From an uncultured Clostridia bacterium (lineage in GTDB: Bacteria > Bacillota > Clostridia > Oscillospirales > Butyricicoccaceae): a DNA stretch of 45,295 bases. Under the pieces are notes generated by a model. The model was not told the DNA's origin, made no database searches, and saw nothing but the letters and a program-made list of their open reading frames with translations. How positions within the stretch are numbered: position 1 is the stretch's first letter; each line of letters opens with the position of its first letter. Below, piece by piece: positions 1-8,801 of this stretch. The translations under genes were made by a program, and so were the position numbers. The stretch spans positions 1 to 45,295 of the forward strand of contig CAMEZQ010000014.1 of NCBI GenBank assembly GCA_945947915.1, read 5' to 3'.

Positions 1-1044
1 GGCCCGAACCTGGGGCAGCATCACGTGGGATTCATCGACGAACAGCAGATAATCCTTGGGGAAATAATCCATCAGCGTGTAAGGCGCCGACCCGGGAGCC
101 CGCCCGGACAGAACACGGGAATAATTTTCAACACCGCTGCAAAAGCCGATCTCCCGCATCATTTCCATATCATAGGTGGTTCGCTGGCGGATGCGCTGGG
201 CTTCGATGAGCTTGCCGTGCTCCTCAAACCATTTTACCCGTTCTTCCATTTCCCGTTCGATCTCCACCAGCGCCTCGTTGAGCTTGTCCTTGGGCGTCAC
301 ATAGTGGGACGCCGGATAAATGGCAACATGGTTGAGATAGCGGTTGACCGTGCCGGTCAGCGGATTGATCTCGGAGATCCGGTCGATCTCATCCCCGAAG
401 AATTCCACGCGAATGGCGTAGTCATCGGTATAGACCGGCCGGATCTCAATGGTATCGCCGCGCACACGGAAACGGTTGCGCTCGAAATTGATATCATTGC
501 GTTCATACTGGATCTCCACCAGACGGCGGCAGACCTCGTCGCGCTCCCGCTGCTGGCCGACGCGCAGGGAGATGACCATGCTGGCGTAATCGATGGGATC
601 GCCCAGCGAATAAATGCTGGATACAGAAGCGACGATGATGACGTCCCGGCGCTCGAACAACGCCGAAGTGGCCGAGTGGCGCAGCCGCTCCAGCTCGGCG
701 TTGGTATCTGAATCTTTTTCTATAAACGTATCCGTCGAAGGAATATACGCTTCCGGCTGATAATAATCATAGTAGGAGACGAAAAACTCCACAGCGTTTT
801 CCGGGAAAAATTCCCGGAATTCCGAGCAGAGCTGTGCCGCCAGCGTTTTATTGTGGGTCAGCACCAGCGTCGGCCGCTTGGCGCGTTCGATGATGTTGGC
901 CATCACAAAGGTCTTGCCCGAACCGGTAACACCCAGCAGGGTCTGTTCCTGCAGCCCCATTTCAACGCCTTTGGCCAATGCTTCAATGGCCTGCGGCTGG
1001 CCGCCGGCTGGCTTATAAGGCGCACAGAGCTTGAAATCCCCCAT
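1..1044 (-). CDS. uvrB: UvrABC system protein B, N-terminal half (partial)
   Basis: UvrB is the DNA-damage-verifying helicase-like subunit of nucleotide excision repair; it is loaded by UvrA and recruits UvrC. The 348 codons present start at ATG 1044 with an AGGGAGG ribosome site just upstream. Visible are Walker A GVTGSGKT (residues 38-45), the aromatic beta-hairpin region with [12 protein letters not shown] (about 92-103), and the DESH Walker B box near the left edge of the window. The family is usually about 650-680 residues, so helicase domain 2 and the UVR motif lie outside. A promoter and a LexA box precede it, which fits SOS control. The separate terminator behind radC makes uvrB its own transcription unit. 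Confidence 0.97.
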   Translation of the reverse strand, partial: MGDFKLCAPYKPAGGQPQAIEALAKGVEMGLQEQTLLGVTGSGKTFVMANIIERAKRPTLVLTHNKTLAAQLCSEFREFFPENAVEFFVSYYDYYQPEAYIPSTDTFIEKDSDTNAELERLRHSATSALFERRDVIIVASVSSIYSLGDPIDYASMVISLRVGQQRERDEVCRRLVEIQYERNDINFERNRFRVRGDTIEIRPVYTDDYAIRVEFFGDEIDRISEINPLTGTVNRYLNHVAIYPASHYVTPKDKLNEALVEIEREMEERVKWFEEHGKLIEAQRIRQRTTYDMEMMREIGFCSGVENYSRVLSGRAPGSAPYTLMDYFPKDYLLFVDESHVMLPQVRA

Positions 1045-1082
1045 AGCGTCCCTCCTTTTTGGTATGATCTTATTCGGGCTTT

Positions 1083-1111
1083 ATTATACCACCTGAAATT
1101 TAAATTGTACA
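1083..1111 (-). promoter_or_regulatory. Sigma-A-type promoter of uvrB
   Basis: On the minus strand a perfect -10 TATAAT (1083-1088) lies 17 bp from a -35-like TGTACA (1106-1111). The likely start site is about 30 nt ahead of the uvrB start codon. The -35 is weak (4/6), as is common for regulated promoters, and a LexA box sits directly upstream. Confidence 0.7.
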
Positions 1112-1119
1112 GCGAAAAA

Positions 1120-1133
1120 CGAACATACATTTG
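1120..1133 (-). promoter_or_regulatory. LexA (DinR/Cheo) box upstream of uvrB
   Basis: The plus strand reads CGAACATACATTTG, matching 13 of 14 positions of the Gram-positive LexA consensus CGAACRNRYGTTYG. It is nearly palindromic and lies 8 bp upstream of the uvrB -35. uvrB is a classical LexA-regulated SOS gene in Bacillota, so the assignment rests on both sequence and context. Confidence 0.8.
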
Positions 1134-1149
1134 CATTTCTCACGAAAAG

Positions 1150-1188
1150 AAAACGTCTTCCCAGCCAAAGCTGAATGAAGACGTTTTT
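1150..1188 (-). terminator. Intrinsic terminator downstream of radC
   Basis: The stem AAAACGTCTTC / GAAGACGTTTT encloses a loop of about 16 nt. In the minus direction it ends in TTTTCTTTT. It lies just behind the radC stop and ahead of the uvrB promoter, separating the two units. Confidence 0.8.
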
Positions 1189-1194
1189 TGCCTT

Positions 1195-1875
1195 TTACCG
1201 TTGTCTGCCCAGGATCCCCGATTCCGCCAGGGAAACATAGTCGCCGTCGGCCACGATCAGATGGTCCAGCAGAGGCACGCCGATCGTATCGCAGAGGCGG
1301 ATCAGCGCGTGTGTCGTTGCCAGATCCTCGCTAGAGGGCAACGCGATGCCGCCCGGATGATTATGGGCCAGCACAATGGACGCCGCGTTGTGCCGCACTG
1401 CCTGCTCGAGCACACGGCGCAGACTGATGGCGCTGGAATTCACACTGCCCTCTCCGATCAAAATGCAGGCCGTGACCTTGCGCTTGTTATCCAGACAAAG
1501 CAGATAGACCGTCTCCTGCTTGCGGCCGACAAAGCGGGGCAAAAGAACGCGGGCCAGATCTTCTTTGCTGTTGATGACCTCCGTACTGTGGACGTCGGAG
1601 AGATAGACCTGTGCCAGCTGCGGGACCATTTTGAGCAGCGCCGCTGCGTTTGGGCCGACGCCGTCCACCTTCAGCAATTCCTCGTAAGGCGCATCAAAAA
1701 CGGCGCTCAGCGAGCCAAAGCTGTTCAGCAGCTGATGGGCGATGGGATTGGTATCCCGCCGCGGAATGGCGTAAAAAAGCAGGATCTCCAGCACCTCATG
1801 CGGATGCATGGATTCAAAGCCGTTTTGAAGAAAAGAAGCCAGCCGCCGCTGCCGGTGCCCGTCGTGGACAGCCAT
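1195..1875 (-). CDS. radC: RadC family JAB/MPN-domain protein
   Basis: Full-length RadC (226 aa). The N-terminal part has a helix-hairpin-helix segment (VDGVGPNAAALL, about 70-81). The C-terminal JAB domain carries the JAMM metal site: HNH at 171-173 followed by S181xxD184, with a conserved Glu in the GEGSVNSS segment near 141-148. The family name comes from an old link to repair that was later questioned; the true biochemical role is unsettled. It lies two bases downstream of the pyridoxal-kinase-like gene and is probably co-transcribed with it. Confidence 0.95.
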   Translation of the reverse strand: MAVHDGHRQRRLASFLQNGFESMHPHEVLEILLFYAIPRRDTNPIAHQLLNSFGSLSAVFDAPYEELLKVDGVGPNAAALLKMVPQLAQVYLSDVHSTEVINSKEDLARVLLPRFVGRKQETVYLLCLDNKRKVTACILIGEGSVNSSAISLRRVLEQAVRHNAASIVLAHNHPGGIALPSSEDLATTHALIRLCDTIGVPLLDHLIVADGDYVSLAESGILGRQR

Positions 1876-1877
1876 GC

Positions 1878-2720
1878 CTACGCCTCCTCCGGGATCAGAC
1901 GGCCGATGAGCTTTTCAAACTGAACGCCCTCGATGGCCGGTGACCCCTGCTGCTGGGTATACTGCGCGCAGTCGCGCACGAAATAGGCGGCTGTTTCCAC
2001 GGCGCGCCGCAGGCTGCAGGGCTGCTCGCCGCACAGCCGGGCCGTCAGGACGGAAGTGAACAGGTCGCCCGTGCCCGGATAATAGACGGGCACATGGGCA
2101 TGAAAGACAAAACCACTCTCGCCGGTCAGCCGGTCATAGTATCCAGCGCCCACCTGGTCTTCTTTTGTCAGTCCGGTGACTACGACCTGACTGGGGCCGA
2201 GCTCGGCCAATTCGCGCATATAGCGCTCTGCTGCTTCTTCCGTATCGCTGAATCCGTCGGGCGCCATGCCCAGCAGCAGCGCGCATTCGGTCAGATTGGG
2301 CGTAATGATGTCTGCCGCGGCGCAAAGACCGCGCATGGCTTCCACAAAGCCGGCATGGCCGACGATGCTGTACGCCTTGCCGTTGTCCCCCATGACAGGA
2401 TCGACGATAAGGCGGCAGTCTGCCTTGCCGCAAAGCTCTTTCAGCAGCAGGACCAGCTCGATCTGCTGCTCCGAGCCGAGATACCCCGAATAGATCCCAT
2501 CCAACCGGACGCCGATGTCGGCCCAATTGCGGATGAAGCCCTCCAGATCTCCGGTCAGATCCCGAAAGGTCACGCCCTGAAAAGCCGTATGCGCCGAAAG
2601 AACGGCAGAGGGTACGGGGCAGCACTGAATACCAGAAGCCGAAAGAACGGGAATGGCCGTCGTCAGCGCGCAGCGCCCGAATCCCGATATGTCATGTACG
2701 GCAGCTATTTTCTTTTGCAT
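1878..2720 (-). CDS. pdxY: Pyridoxal/pyridoxamine kinase (PfkB/ribokinase fold)
   Basis: A 280-residue kinase of the PdxK/PdxY/ThiD group, phosphorylating B6 vitamers with ATP in the PLP salvage pathway. It has the N-terminal substrate loop VHDISGFGRCALT, the DPVMGDNG motif near 108-115, and a C-terminal PGTGDLFTS segment whose Asp is the expected catalytic base. I chose ATG 2720 because GAGG lies seven bases upstream and a strong promoter sits ahead; a longer in-frame start at 2756 has no ribosome site. Clostridial members are usually labelled pyridoxamine kinase, so which vitamer is preferred is open. Confidence 0.85.
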   Translation of the reverse strand: MQKKIAAVHDISGFGRCALTTAIPVLSASGIQCCPVPSAVLSAHTAFQGVTFRDLTGDLEGFIRNWADIGVRLDGIYSGYLGSEQQIELVLLLKELCGKADCRLIVDPVMGDNGKAYSIVGHAGFVEAMRGLCAAADIITPNLTECALLLGMAPDGFSDTEEAAERYMRELAELGPSQVVVTGLTKEDQVGAGYYDRLTGESGFVFHAHVPVYYPGTGDLFTSVLTARLCGEQPCSLRRAVETAAYFVRDCAQYTQQQGSPAIEGVQFEKLIGRLIPEEA

Positions 2721-2777
2721 TGTCAACCTCGCCTTTTTATGTAATAATAAGATCAAGCCTCATAGCTTCTATCTGTT

Positions 2778-2805
2778 ATTATAAAGTATCCTGTGCCAAA
2801 GTCAA
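2778..2805 (-). promoter_or_regulatory. Promoter of the pyridoxal kinase-radC unit
   Basis: TTGACT (2800-2805) and TATAAT (2778-2783) on the minus strand with a 16-bp spacer. It lies in the divergent 122-bp gap shared with the plus-strand hydro-lyase gene. I could not find an equally good plus-strand promoter there. Confidence 0.75.
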
Positions 2806-2842
2806 TCATCCGCATCTTACAGAATATACAGGAGGTCATCGT

Positions 2843-3643
2843 ATGAGTCATCTGGAAGAGTACGCCAATCTGTCACCGTCCGCCGTCCGCGCCCTGATCC
2901 GCAAAGGCGAGATCACTTCCCCCACAGCCGGTATGTGCGCCGGCTATGCCCAGGCCAATCTGGTCGTTCTGCCGCGGGAAGACGCCTTTGATTTCCTGCT
3001 CTTTACCCAGCGCAATCCGAAATCCTGCCCTGTGCTGGAGGTCTCCGACGCCGGCAGCCGCACCCTCCCCTATCTGGCGCCGGGCTGTGATATCGCCTCT
3101 GACATTCCCAGATACAGAGTCTATGAACACGGCAAACTGACCGGGGAATACACCAATGTTGCCCATTTATGGCGGGAGGACCTGGTCTCTTTCCTCATCG
3201 GCTGCAGCTTTTCCTTTGAATCCGAGCTGTTGAACGCCGGCATTGAGGTGCGGCACATCACCCAGGGCTGCAATGTGCCCATGTACATCACCAATATCGA
3301 CACCGTGCCTGCCGGAAAATTCAGCGGCAAAATGGTGGTCAGCATGCGCCCCATCCCCTATGCACAGGTCGTCCGGGCCGTCACTGTAACGGCCTCCATG
3401 CCCAGAGTCCACGGCAGTCCCGTTCACATCGGCGACCCCGCGCAGATCGGTATTGCCGATCTGCAGAAGCCCGACTTCGGCGATCCCGTGGAGATCCGCC
3501 CGGGAGAAGTCCCGGTCTTCTGGGCCTGCGGCGTTACGCCCCAATCGGTCGTTATGCACGTTCGCCCGCCCTTCGTCATCACTCACGCGCCTGGGCACAT
3601 GTTGATCACCGATGTCAAAAACAGCGATCTGAAGGCCGACTGA
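2843..3643 (+). CDS. DUF1445 / YcsI-type putative hydro-lyase
   Basis: A 266-residue protein of the DUF1445 family (Bacillus YcsI, 'putative hydro-lyase'). Recognisable features are the N-terminal helix ending PTAGMCAGYAQANLVVLP, FDFLLFTQRNPKSCPVLEV, the segment ITQGCNVPMYITN with a conserved Cys, and the C-terminal HAPGHMLITD. In some bacteria the family neighbours 5-oxoprolinase genes, and a related domain occurs in mitochondrial D-glutamate cyclase; neither partner is here, so the substrate is unknown. The start at 2843 follows a perfect AGGAGG (2830-2835) at good spacing; longer in-frame extensions lack one. The next gene begins four bases after the stop, suggesting translational coupling. 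Confidence 0.85.
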   Translation: MSHLEEYANLSPSAVRALIRKGEITSPTAGMCAGYAQANLVVLPREDAFDFLLFTQRNPKSCPVLEVSDAGSRTLPYLAPGCDIASDIPRYRVYEHGKLTGEYTNVAHLWREDLVSFLIGCSFSFESELLNAGIEVRHITQGCNVPMYITNIDTVPAGKFSGKMVVSMRPIPYAQVVRAVTVTASMPRVHGSPVHIGDPAQIGIADLQKPDFGDPVEIRPGEVPVFWACGVTPQSVVMHVRPPFVITHAPGHMLITDVKNSDLKAD

Positions 3644-3647
3644 CACC

Positions 3648-5348
3648 GTGAAAAAACTGGCTTTTTTCCTGATCCTGTTTTTCCTGCCGGCCTTCCTGCT
3701 GCCGGCGTATGCCGGCGCTGCCAACGCCGGAGAAGCAGAGCTCCACGCATTGCGCGGCGTGTGGGTATCCACCGTCTACAATCTCGACTATCCTTCCCGG
3801 ACAGGGCTTTCGCAGACAGAACTGATGCAGGAGGCCGATGCCGTGATCGCCGACTGCACCGCGCTGGGGCTCAACGCGGTCTTTCTGCAGGTGCGTCCCT
3901 GTGCCGATTCCCTTTTTCCATCCGAGGTTTTCCCGTGGAGTTCCTGCCTGAGCGGCGTGCAGGGGCAGGCGCCCGACGGCGGCTTTGATCCGCTGGCCTA
4001 TTTTATCCGGCAGTGCCATGCCAACGGATTGGAGCTGCACTGCTGGATCAATCCCTACCGTGTGACCCGCAGATCCGCCGAAAGCAAAGAAGCGGCTCTT
4101 GCGCAGCTGGCGCCGGAGCATCCGGCACGCAAGGCCCCCGAACTGACCGTATGGCACACCGACGGATGCCTCTATTTCGATCCCGGCCTGCCGGAGGCCC
4201 AGGCGCTGATCCTGGAGGGGATCTGTGAGATCCTGGACAACTACGAGATCGACGGCATCCATTTCGACGATTATTTTTATCCCGGCGGTGATTTTGACGA
4301 CACAGATACATACAGTCGTTACGGCAGCGGCTATGCTTCTCCAGAGGACTTTCGCCGGGCCTCTGTGACGGCGCTGATTCGTGCTGTACACGACTGCATC
4401 GGCACTTCGGGCAAAGAGATTTCCTTCGGCATCTCTCCCTTCGGCATCTGGGCAAACGATACCAGCATGCCGGCCGGCAGTGCGACGGTGGGCAGTCAGT
4501 CGTATTTCGATCACTATGCCGATTCCCGTGCCTGGGTCCAGGATGGTCTGGTCGATTATATTGCGCCGCAGCTTTACTGGGCCGTTGGCAACCGTGAAGG
4601 TGAGTTCAAGACGCTGCTTGCATGGTGGAAGGACTGCGTCGCAGACACCGGTGTCCGGCTGTACATCGGTCTTGCCGCCTACCGGCTGACCGACGCACAG
4701 CCCGACAGCGACTGGTACGGCATTACAAATCTGAAAGAGCAGCTTTCGCTGATGGCGGAATACGGCGTCGATGGCGCGCTGTTTTTCCGCTATAGCTCAA
4801 TTTGTGACCACGGTCCCCTGCGCAGCCTTCTCCAGTCCTGTTTTTCTGCCGGGGACAGCAGCACAGCCCTGTGGCTGGAAACGCTGCCGGCGCTTTACAG
4901 CACAGAGATCACTCTGGAGCTGCATGGGTATGCCGACCCGACCTATCCCCTGTACGTCAACAATGTATCCTACCCTCTGGAGGCGGCAGATGGCAGCTTT
5001 GCATTGTATCTGCCTCTTTCCATGGGCGGCAATACTTACTGGCTGTCCAATGGGAAGGAAGAAATCTGTCTGACGGTGTACCGTCAGCTGACGGCAGCCA
5101 ACCGCCGCCGCGACATCGCAGATTCGCTGCCTGACATCAACAACAGCTCCCCTTACACCATTGGCTGCTTCGGCCCGGCAGACGCTGTGATCTGCGCCTT
5201 TACCAATGCCGGCGCCGCCCGTCTGAAAGACGACGGAAGCGGTTTTTACACCACCGACCATGGGCCGGACTATATCGGCCATGTGCTTTACACCTGCGAA
5301 AAAAACGGTGTTCTCACCGTCGACATCTCATTGGGATCCAAATCGTAA
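3648..5348 (+). CDS. Secreted GHL10-family glycoside hydrolase-like protein (DUF187)
   Basis: A 566-residue exported protein with a GTG start and signal peptide (MKK, then a hydrophobic stretch ending AYAGA). The body is a GHL10/DUF187 TIM barrel (PF02638): LRGVWVSTVYNLDYPS near the mature N-terminus, VFLQVRP, INPYRVT and the acidic GIHFDDYFYP, then WVQDGLVDYIAPQLYW and GLAAYRL. About 170 C-terminal residues after the barrel look beta-rich, perhaps an Ig-like appendage. Related proteins are thought to act on cell-wall or surface polysaccharide; the substrate cannot be told here. It starts four bases after the DUF1445 stop with only a weak ribosome site, so translation may depend on the upstream gene. 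Confidence 0.85.
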   Translation: MKKLAFFLILFFLPAFLLPAYAGAANAGEAELHALRGVWVSTVYNLDYPSRTGLSQTELMQEADAVIADCTALGLNAVFLQVRPCADSLFPSEVFPWSSCLSGVQGQAPDGGFDPLAYFIRQCHANGLELHCWINPYRVTRRSAESKEAALAQLAPEHPARKAPELTVWHTDGCLYFDPGLPEAQALILEGICEILDNYEIDGIHFDDYFYPGGDFDDTDTYSRYGSGYASPEDFRRASVTALIRAVHDCIGTSGKEISFGISPFGIWANDTSMPAGSATVGSQSYFDHYADSRAWVQDGLVDYIAPQLYWAVGNREGEFKTLLAWWKDCVADTGVRLYIGLAAYRLTDAQPDSDWYGITNLKEQLSLMAEYGVDGALFFRYSSICDHGPLRSLLQSCFSAGDSSTALWLETLPALYSTEITLELHGYADPTYPLYVNNVSYPLEAADGSFALYLPLSMGGNTYWLSNGKEEICLTVYRQLTAANRRRDIADSLPDINNSSPYTIGCFGPADAVICAFTNAGAARLKDDGSGFYTTDHGPDYIGHVLYTCEKNGVLTVDISLGSKS

Positions 5349-5379
5349 TTACCTGCAAATACAGCAAGGAGAAAAAGAT

Positions 5380-6066
5380 ATGAAACGCCTCATTCTCGGT
5401 GCGATGCATAATGTCCGCGATCTGGGCGGATATCCGACGCCCTTCGGCTATACAAAAGCACTGCGTTTTCTGCGCAGCGACATGCCCAAAGAGCTGAAAG
5501 ATCCCGATCTGGATTTTCTGCGGAAGGAGGGCATTACAACGATCATCGACCTGCGCAACCGCTTTGAACGTACCGATCATCCCCATCCGCTGCAGGGACA
5601 GACAGGCTTTTTCTATCATTCCTGTCCCATGTTTGCCGATGGTGTGATCCCCCGGGCACCTGAGGAAATGGCGCCTGCGTATCTGCGCCTGGCAACAACA
5701 CCGGAGACTGCCAGACCGGTATGGCAGGTCATTGCCGGTGCGCCGGACGGCGTATTGTTCCACTGCACGGCTGGCAAAGACCGCACCGGTGTCGTGGCCG
5801 CGTTGCTTCTTTGGATGGCCGGCGTGTCCAAAGCAGACATTCTGGCCGATTATCTCGTTACCCAGGCATATGTGCTGGATCCCTACCGGCGCATGATGCA
5901 GAATAACCCGGATTTTCCCTATTTTCTCACCAAAGCCGATCTATCGTATATCGAAGCTTTTTTTGACGCCTTTGTCGAACAATTTGCCGATCCCGCGGAA
6001 TACCTGCAAGCCATGGGTCTCTCCGATAACGTTTTGACGCGCATCCGGCAAAAACTCCTGTACTGA
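5380..6066 (+). CDS. Tyrosine-protein phosphatase (IphP/Y_phosphatase3 type)
   Basis: A 228-residue dual-specificity-like phosphatase. The active-site loop HCTAGKDRTG supplies the CX5R nucleophile signature; the N-terminal segment HNVRDLGGYPT is characteristic of the IphP/LipA group. ATG 5380 follows AAGGAG by eight bases. It lies about 30 bp after the GHL10 gene and ends before a strong bidirectional terminator, so it is probably the last gene of the plus-strand trio. No signal peptide is visible, so it is probably cytoplasmic. The target could be a phosphoprotein or a phosphorylated small molecule. Confidence 0.88.
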   Translation: MKRLILGAMHNVRDLGGYPTPFGYTKALRFLRSDMPKELKDPDLDFLRKEGITTIIDLRNRFERTDHPHPLQGQTGFFYHSCPMFADGVIPRAPEEMAPAYLRLATTPETARPVWQVIAGAPDGVLFHCTAGKDRTGVVAALLLWMAGVSKADILADYLVTQAYVLDPYRRMMQNNPDFPYFLTKADLSYIEAFFDAFVEQFADPAEYLQAMGLSDNVLTRIRQKLLY

Positions 6067-6091
6067 GCCGTCTTCAACAGCGATCCTACAT

Positions 6092-6126
6092 AAAACAGGC
6101 CTCTGTCAACGGACAGAGGCCTGTTT
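6092..6126. terminator. Bidirectional intrinsic terminator
   Basis: The hairpin AACAGGCCTCTGTC / GACAGAGGCCTGTT has a 4-nt loop and is flanked by AAAA on the left and TTTTT on the right. It separates two convergent genes and should work for both. Confidence 0.9.
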
Positions 6127-6127
6127 T

Positions 6128-6838
6128 TCACTTCCGCATTCCTGCGCGGACCAGCTGCGTATAGTCGCGGCCTTCCGCGTCTTTTTCTACGCGCAAGGCA
6201 AAGTCGTATTGATCAAATTCGGTGCAGAGATAGAAGTCGCGCTCGGGTGCATAAGGCTGATTCTCCGGAATGAAGAAGCGCTGCCCATCCCCCCTTCTCA
6301 AGAGGTCAACGGCTTTTTCTTTGTCAAATACCGAATCGGTGCCCTGCAGGATCGCCTGGATATAGGCGGCGCACAGGGTATCTTCCTGGGTAGGCCGGCG
6401 GTTTTCCAGACCCATGCAGATGAGAGAAACCTTTTCCGGGGCCAGGCTGCGGATATATTCGGCAGTCGCCCGGGCATTGACCAACGCCCCCAGCAGGATC
6501 ACATCGGCGTGGCTGGCTGCAGCGATACCCTGGGTACCGGCGCTTGTGGTGTGGATCAGCCGCTTGCCCGACAGATCCAAATGTTCGATCTGGCTGGGTG
6601 AATTGCCGAAATCAAAGCCCGCCCCCTGTTTCATGCCGCGCTCGCCGGCCAGCAGATACTCGGGGTGGGCGGCTTTCAGCGCGTAAGCTGCGTCAAGGTC
6701 TGCAATGGGATAGATCCGCTCGATGCCCCGGGCAAAAGCATAGCTCTCTACCGTATAAGCGCGGAAGACATCGATGATGACGGTGACGCCTTCAGCCCTC
6801 GCGGCGCCGGCGGTCAAATGATCAATAGTGATCTGCAT
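6128..6838 (-). CDS. comB: 2-phosphosulfolactate phosphatase homologue (ComB family)
   Basis: A 236-residue ComB-family protein (PF04029), recognised by VIIDVFRAYT, LAGERGMKQGAGFDFGNSP, the HTTSAGTQG loop and the LICMGLENRRPTQED segment. In methanogens ComB dephosphorylates 2-phosphosulfolactate on the way to coenzyme M; in some bacteria it serves sulfolactate formation. No other gene of that pathway is nearby, so here it may act in sulfonate metabolism or on another phosphate ester. The start at 6838 has GGAGG nine bases upstream; an in-frame start at 6862 has none. Confidence 0.85.
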   Translation of the reverse strand: MQITIDHLTAGAARAEGVTVIIDVFRAYTVESYAFARGIERIYPIADLDAAYALKAAHPEYLLAGERGMKQGAGFDFGNSPSQIEHLDLSGKRLIHTTSAGTQGIAAASHADVILLGALVNARATAEYIRSLAPEKVSLICMGLENRRPTQEDTLCAAYIQAILQGTDSVFDKEKAVDLLRRGDGQRFFIPENQPYAPERDFYLCTEFDQYDFALRVEKDAEGRDYTQLVRAGMRK

Positions 6839-6882
6839 GCTGAAATTCCTCCAAAAAAACAAGTGTTCAAAAGATCCTCTAC

Positions 6883-6911
6883 ATCATACGCCCGAGCTGC
6901 GGCACTGTCAA
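6883..6911 (-). promoter_or_regulatory. Promoter of the comB homologue
   Basis: A consensus -35 TTGACA (6906-6911) and -10 TATGAT (6883-6888) on the minus strand, 17 bp apart. It lies just downstream of the guaB terminator hairpin, so comB is transcribed on its own. Confidence 0.85.
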
Positions 6912-6928
6912 GTCTGCGGGCAAACCAG

Positions 6929-6954
6929 AAGCCGCGGCATCACTGCCGCGGCTT
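6929..6954 (-). terminator. Terminator-like hairpin after guaB
   Basis: The stem AAGCCGCGGCA / TGCCGCGGCTT with a 4-nt loop lies about 45 bp behind the guaB stop. The following minus-strand bases (CTGGTTTG) are only moderately U-rich, so termination may be incomplete. Confidence 0.65.
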
Positions 6955-6998
6955 TGGATCAAATCATAACGAAAAAACAGGAAAGCGCGCTCTGCCGA

Positions 6999-8498
6999 TC
7001 AGACCTCGCGGGAAGCTTTGACGACGACGTCATGGGCGCCGCCTTCGACGATGGATGTCGAAGAGACCAGCGTCAGCTTGGCCTTCTGGCGCAGCTCGGC
7101 CAGGGTCAGCGCGCCGCAGTTGCACATGGTCGAACGGACCTTGCTCAGGGTCTTTTCCACGTTGTCCTTCAGGGGGCCGGCATAGGGAACGTAGGAATCG
7201 ACGCCTTCTTCAAACGACAGCTTTTTGTCGCCGCCCAGGTCGTAGCGCTGCCAGTTGCGGGCACGGTTGGAGCCTTCGCCCCAGTATTCCTTGACGTAAG
7301 CGCCGTTGACCATCAGCTTTTCCGTGGGGCTTTCGTCAAAACGGGCAAAGTATCTGCCCAGCATGACGAAGTCGGCGCCCATGGCCATGGCCAGTGTGAT
7401 ATGGTGGTCAAACACGATGCCGCCGTCCGAGCAGACCGGGATATAAACGCCGGTCTTTTCGTAATATTCGTCTCTGGCCTGGCAGACCTCGATCAGTGCC
7501 GTGGCCTGGCCGCGGCCGATGCCCTTGGTCTCGCGGGTGATGCAGATGGAGCCGCCGCCGATACCGACCTTGATGAAGTCGGCGCCGCATTCGGCGAGGA
7601 ACATAAAGCCTTCGCGGTCAACGACGTTGCCGGCGCCGATCTTGACCTTGTCGCCGTAGGTCTGGCGGACCCATGCGATGGTCCGCTGCTGCCATTCGGT
7701 AAAGCCTTCGGAAGAGTCGATGCACAGCACGTCGGCACCGGCCTCCAGCAGCGCGGGCACGCGGACTTCATAGTCGCGCGTATTGATGCCGGCGCCCACC
7801 ACATAGCGCTTGTGCTCGTCCAGCAGCTCGTTGGGGTTGTCTTTGTGCTCCTCATAGTCCTTACGGAAAACGAAATAGAGCATCCGGCCGTCATCCGAAA
7901 CGATGGGCAGGGCGTTGAGCTTATTGTCCCAGATGATGTCGTTGGCTTCGCTCAGCGTCACGCCCTCTTTGGCGGTGATCAGATTCTCCAGCGGCGTCAT
8001 AAAGGTCGAAACCTTGGCCGAGGGATCCATGCGGCTGACACGATAATCGCGGCTGGTGACCATGCCGACCAGCTTGCCGTTGGCCGAACCGTCGTCGGTG
8101 ACGGCGACCGTCGAGTGTCCCGTCTCCCGCTTGATGCGCAGGATATCGGCCAGCGTGGCATCCGGGCTGACGTTGGTATCGCTGGGAACGAAACCGGCCT
8201 TGTAGCTCTTGACTCTGGCTACCATGGCAGCCTCGTCTTCGATGGACTGGGAGCCGTAAATAAAGGACACGCCGCCGCTGCGGGCCAGCGCGACAGCCAG
8301 GCGGTCGCCGGAGACCGACTGCATGATGGCGGAGACCATGGGGATCTTCATTTCGATGGCGGGTTTTTCACCCTTTTTGAATTTGACAAGGGGTGTTTTG
8401 AGGGAAACGTTGGCGGGTACATGTTCGCTGGAAGAATAGCCGGGGATGAGCAGATACTCATTAAAAGTGTGCGAGGGTTCGTTGATGTAAGTAGCCAT
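6999..8498 (-). CDS. guaB: IMP dehydrogenase
   Basis: A 499-residue IMP dehydrogenase, converting IMP to XMP with NAD+, the first committed step of GMP synthesis. The TIM barrel is interrupted by a CBS pair at about residues 95-215. The catalytic loop [12 protein letters not shown] holds the active-site Cys. The flap contains WQRYD, keeping the Arg-Tyr dyad but within a sequence ([16 protein letters not shown]) unlike the E. coli flap, so it belongs to a divergent clostridial IMPDH branch. ATG 8498 is preceded by GGAGG. It has its own promoter about 80 bp upstream. The 5' leader is short and shows no purine-riboswitch core. Confidence 0.96.
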   Translation of the reverse strand: MATYINEPSHTFNEYLLIPGYSSSEHVPANVSLKTPLVKFKKGEKPAIEMKIPMVSAIMQSVSGDRLAVALARSGGVSFIYGSQSIEDEAAMVARVKSYKAGFVPSDTNVSPDATLADILRIKRETGHSTVAVTDDGSANGKLVGMVTSRDYRVSRMDPSAKVSTFMTPLENLITAKEGVTLSEANDIIWDNKLNALPIVSDDGRMLYFVFRKDYEEHKDNPNELLDEHKRYVVGAGINTRDYEVRVPALLEAGADVLCIDSSEGFTEWQQRTIAWVRQTYGDKVKIGAGNVVDREGFMFLAECGADFIKVGIGGGSICITRETKGIGRGQATALIEVCQARDEYYEKTGVYIPVCSDGGIVFDHHITLAMAMGADFVMLGRYFARFDESPTEKLMVNGAYVKEYWGEGSNRARNWQRYDLGGDKKLSFEEGVDSYVPYAGPLKDNVEKTLSKVRSTMCNCGALTLAELRQKAKLTLVSSTSIVEGGAHDVVVKASREV

Positions 8499-8755
8499 GG
8501 GTCTCGTCCTCCTGTTTTCTAAAAATATGATGTCTATATCCGGATCTGCTGAAACAGCCTGTATATTTCTCTATATTTTAGCATAACTGAAAAAAATTCT
8601 CAACCTTCAAATTTCAAAAACGGTTGTCTGCTTTTGAATATTTTTCACAAACAAATCAAAAATTTATGGTCATTTTGTTTAAAACAGAGTGCCTTTTTCC
8701 TGTTATATCCAAATAGTTTTCCATCTTCTGCCGTTTTTTCTGTCTGCGCCCCATC
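8499..8755. other. AT-rich intergenic region upstream of guaB
   Basis: About 300 bp separate guaB from pdaB. The guaB-proximal part holds the ribosome site and promoter and the far end the pdaB terminator. The stretch 8604-8755 between them is markedly AT-rich and I see no gene or conserved RNA in it; it may be an UP-like or simply degenerate region. Confidence 0.5.
8575..8603 (-). promoter_or_regulatory. Promoter of guaB
   Basis: TTGAGA (8598-8603) and TAAAAT (8575-8580) on the minus strand, 17 bp apart. The start site would be near 8568, giving a leader of about 70 nt. The -35 is followed by a T-rich spacer. Confidence 0.75.
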
Positions 8756-8794
8756 AAAAAAGCACCGGACAGCCTGGATGCTGCGCGGTGCTTT
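8756..8794 (-). terminator. Intrinsic terminator after pdaB
   Basis: The outer stem AAAGCACCG / CGGTGCTTT has an inner CAGC/GCTG extension and ends in TTTTTT in the minus direction, eight bases behind the pdaB stop. Confidence 0.88.
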
Positions 8795-8801
8795 CGGGAC
8801 G

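Noticed and set aside
6828..8522. A 564-codon plus-strand open frame opposite guaB.
   Set aside because: The minus-strand frame is an unmistakable IMP dehydrogenase; the antisense frame shows no domain and only shadow composition.
8499..8600. A purine riboswitch ahead of guaB.
   Set aside because: The leader from the predicted start is only about 70 nt and shows none of the conserved loop nucleotides of purine aptamers.
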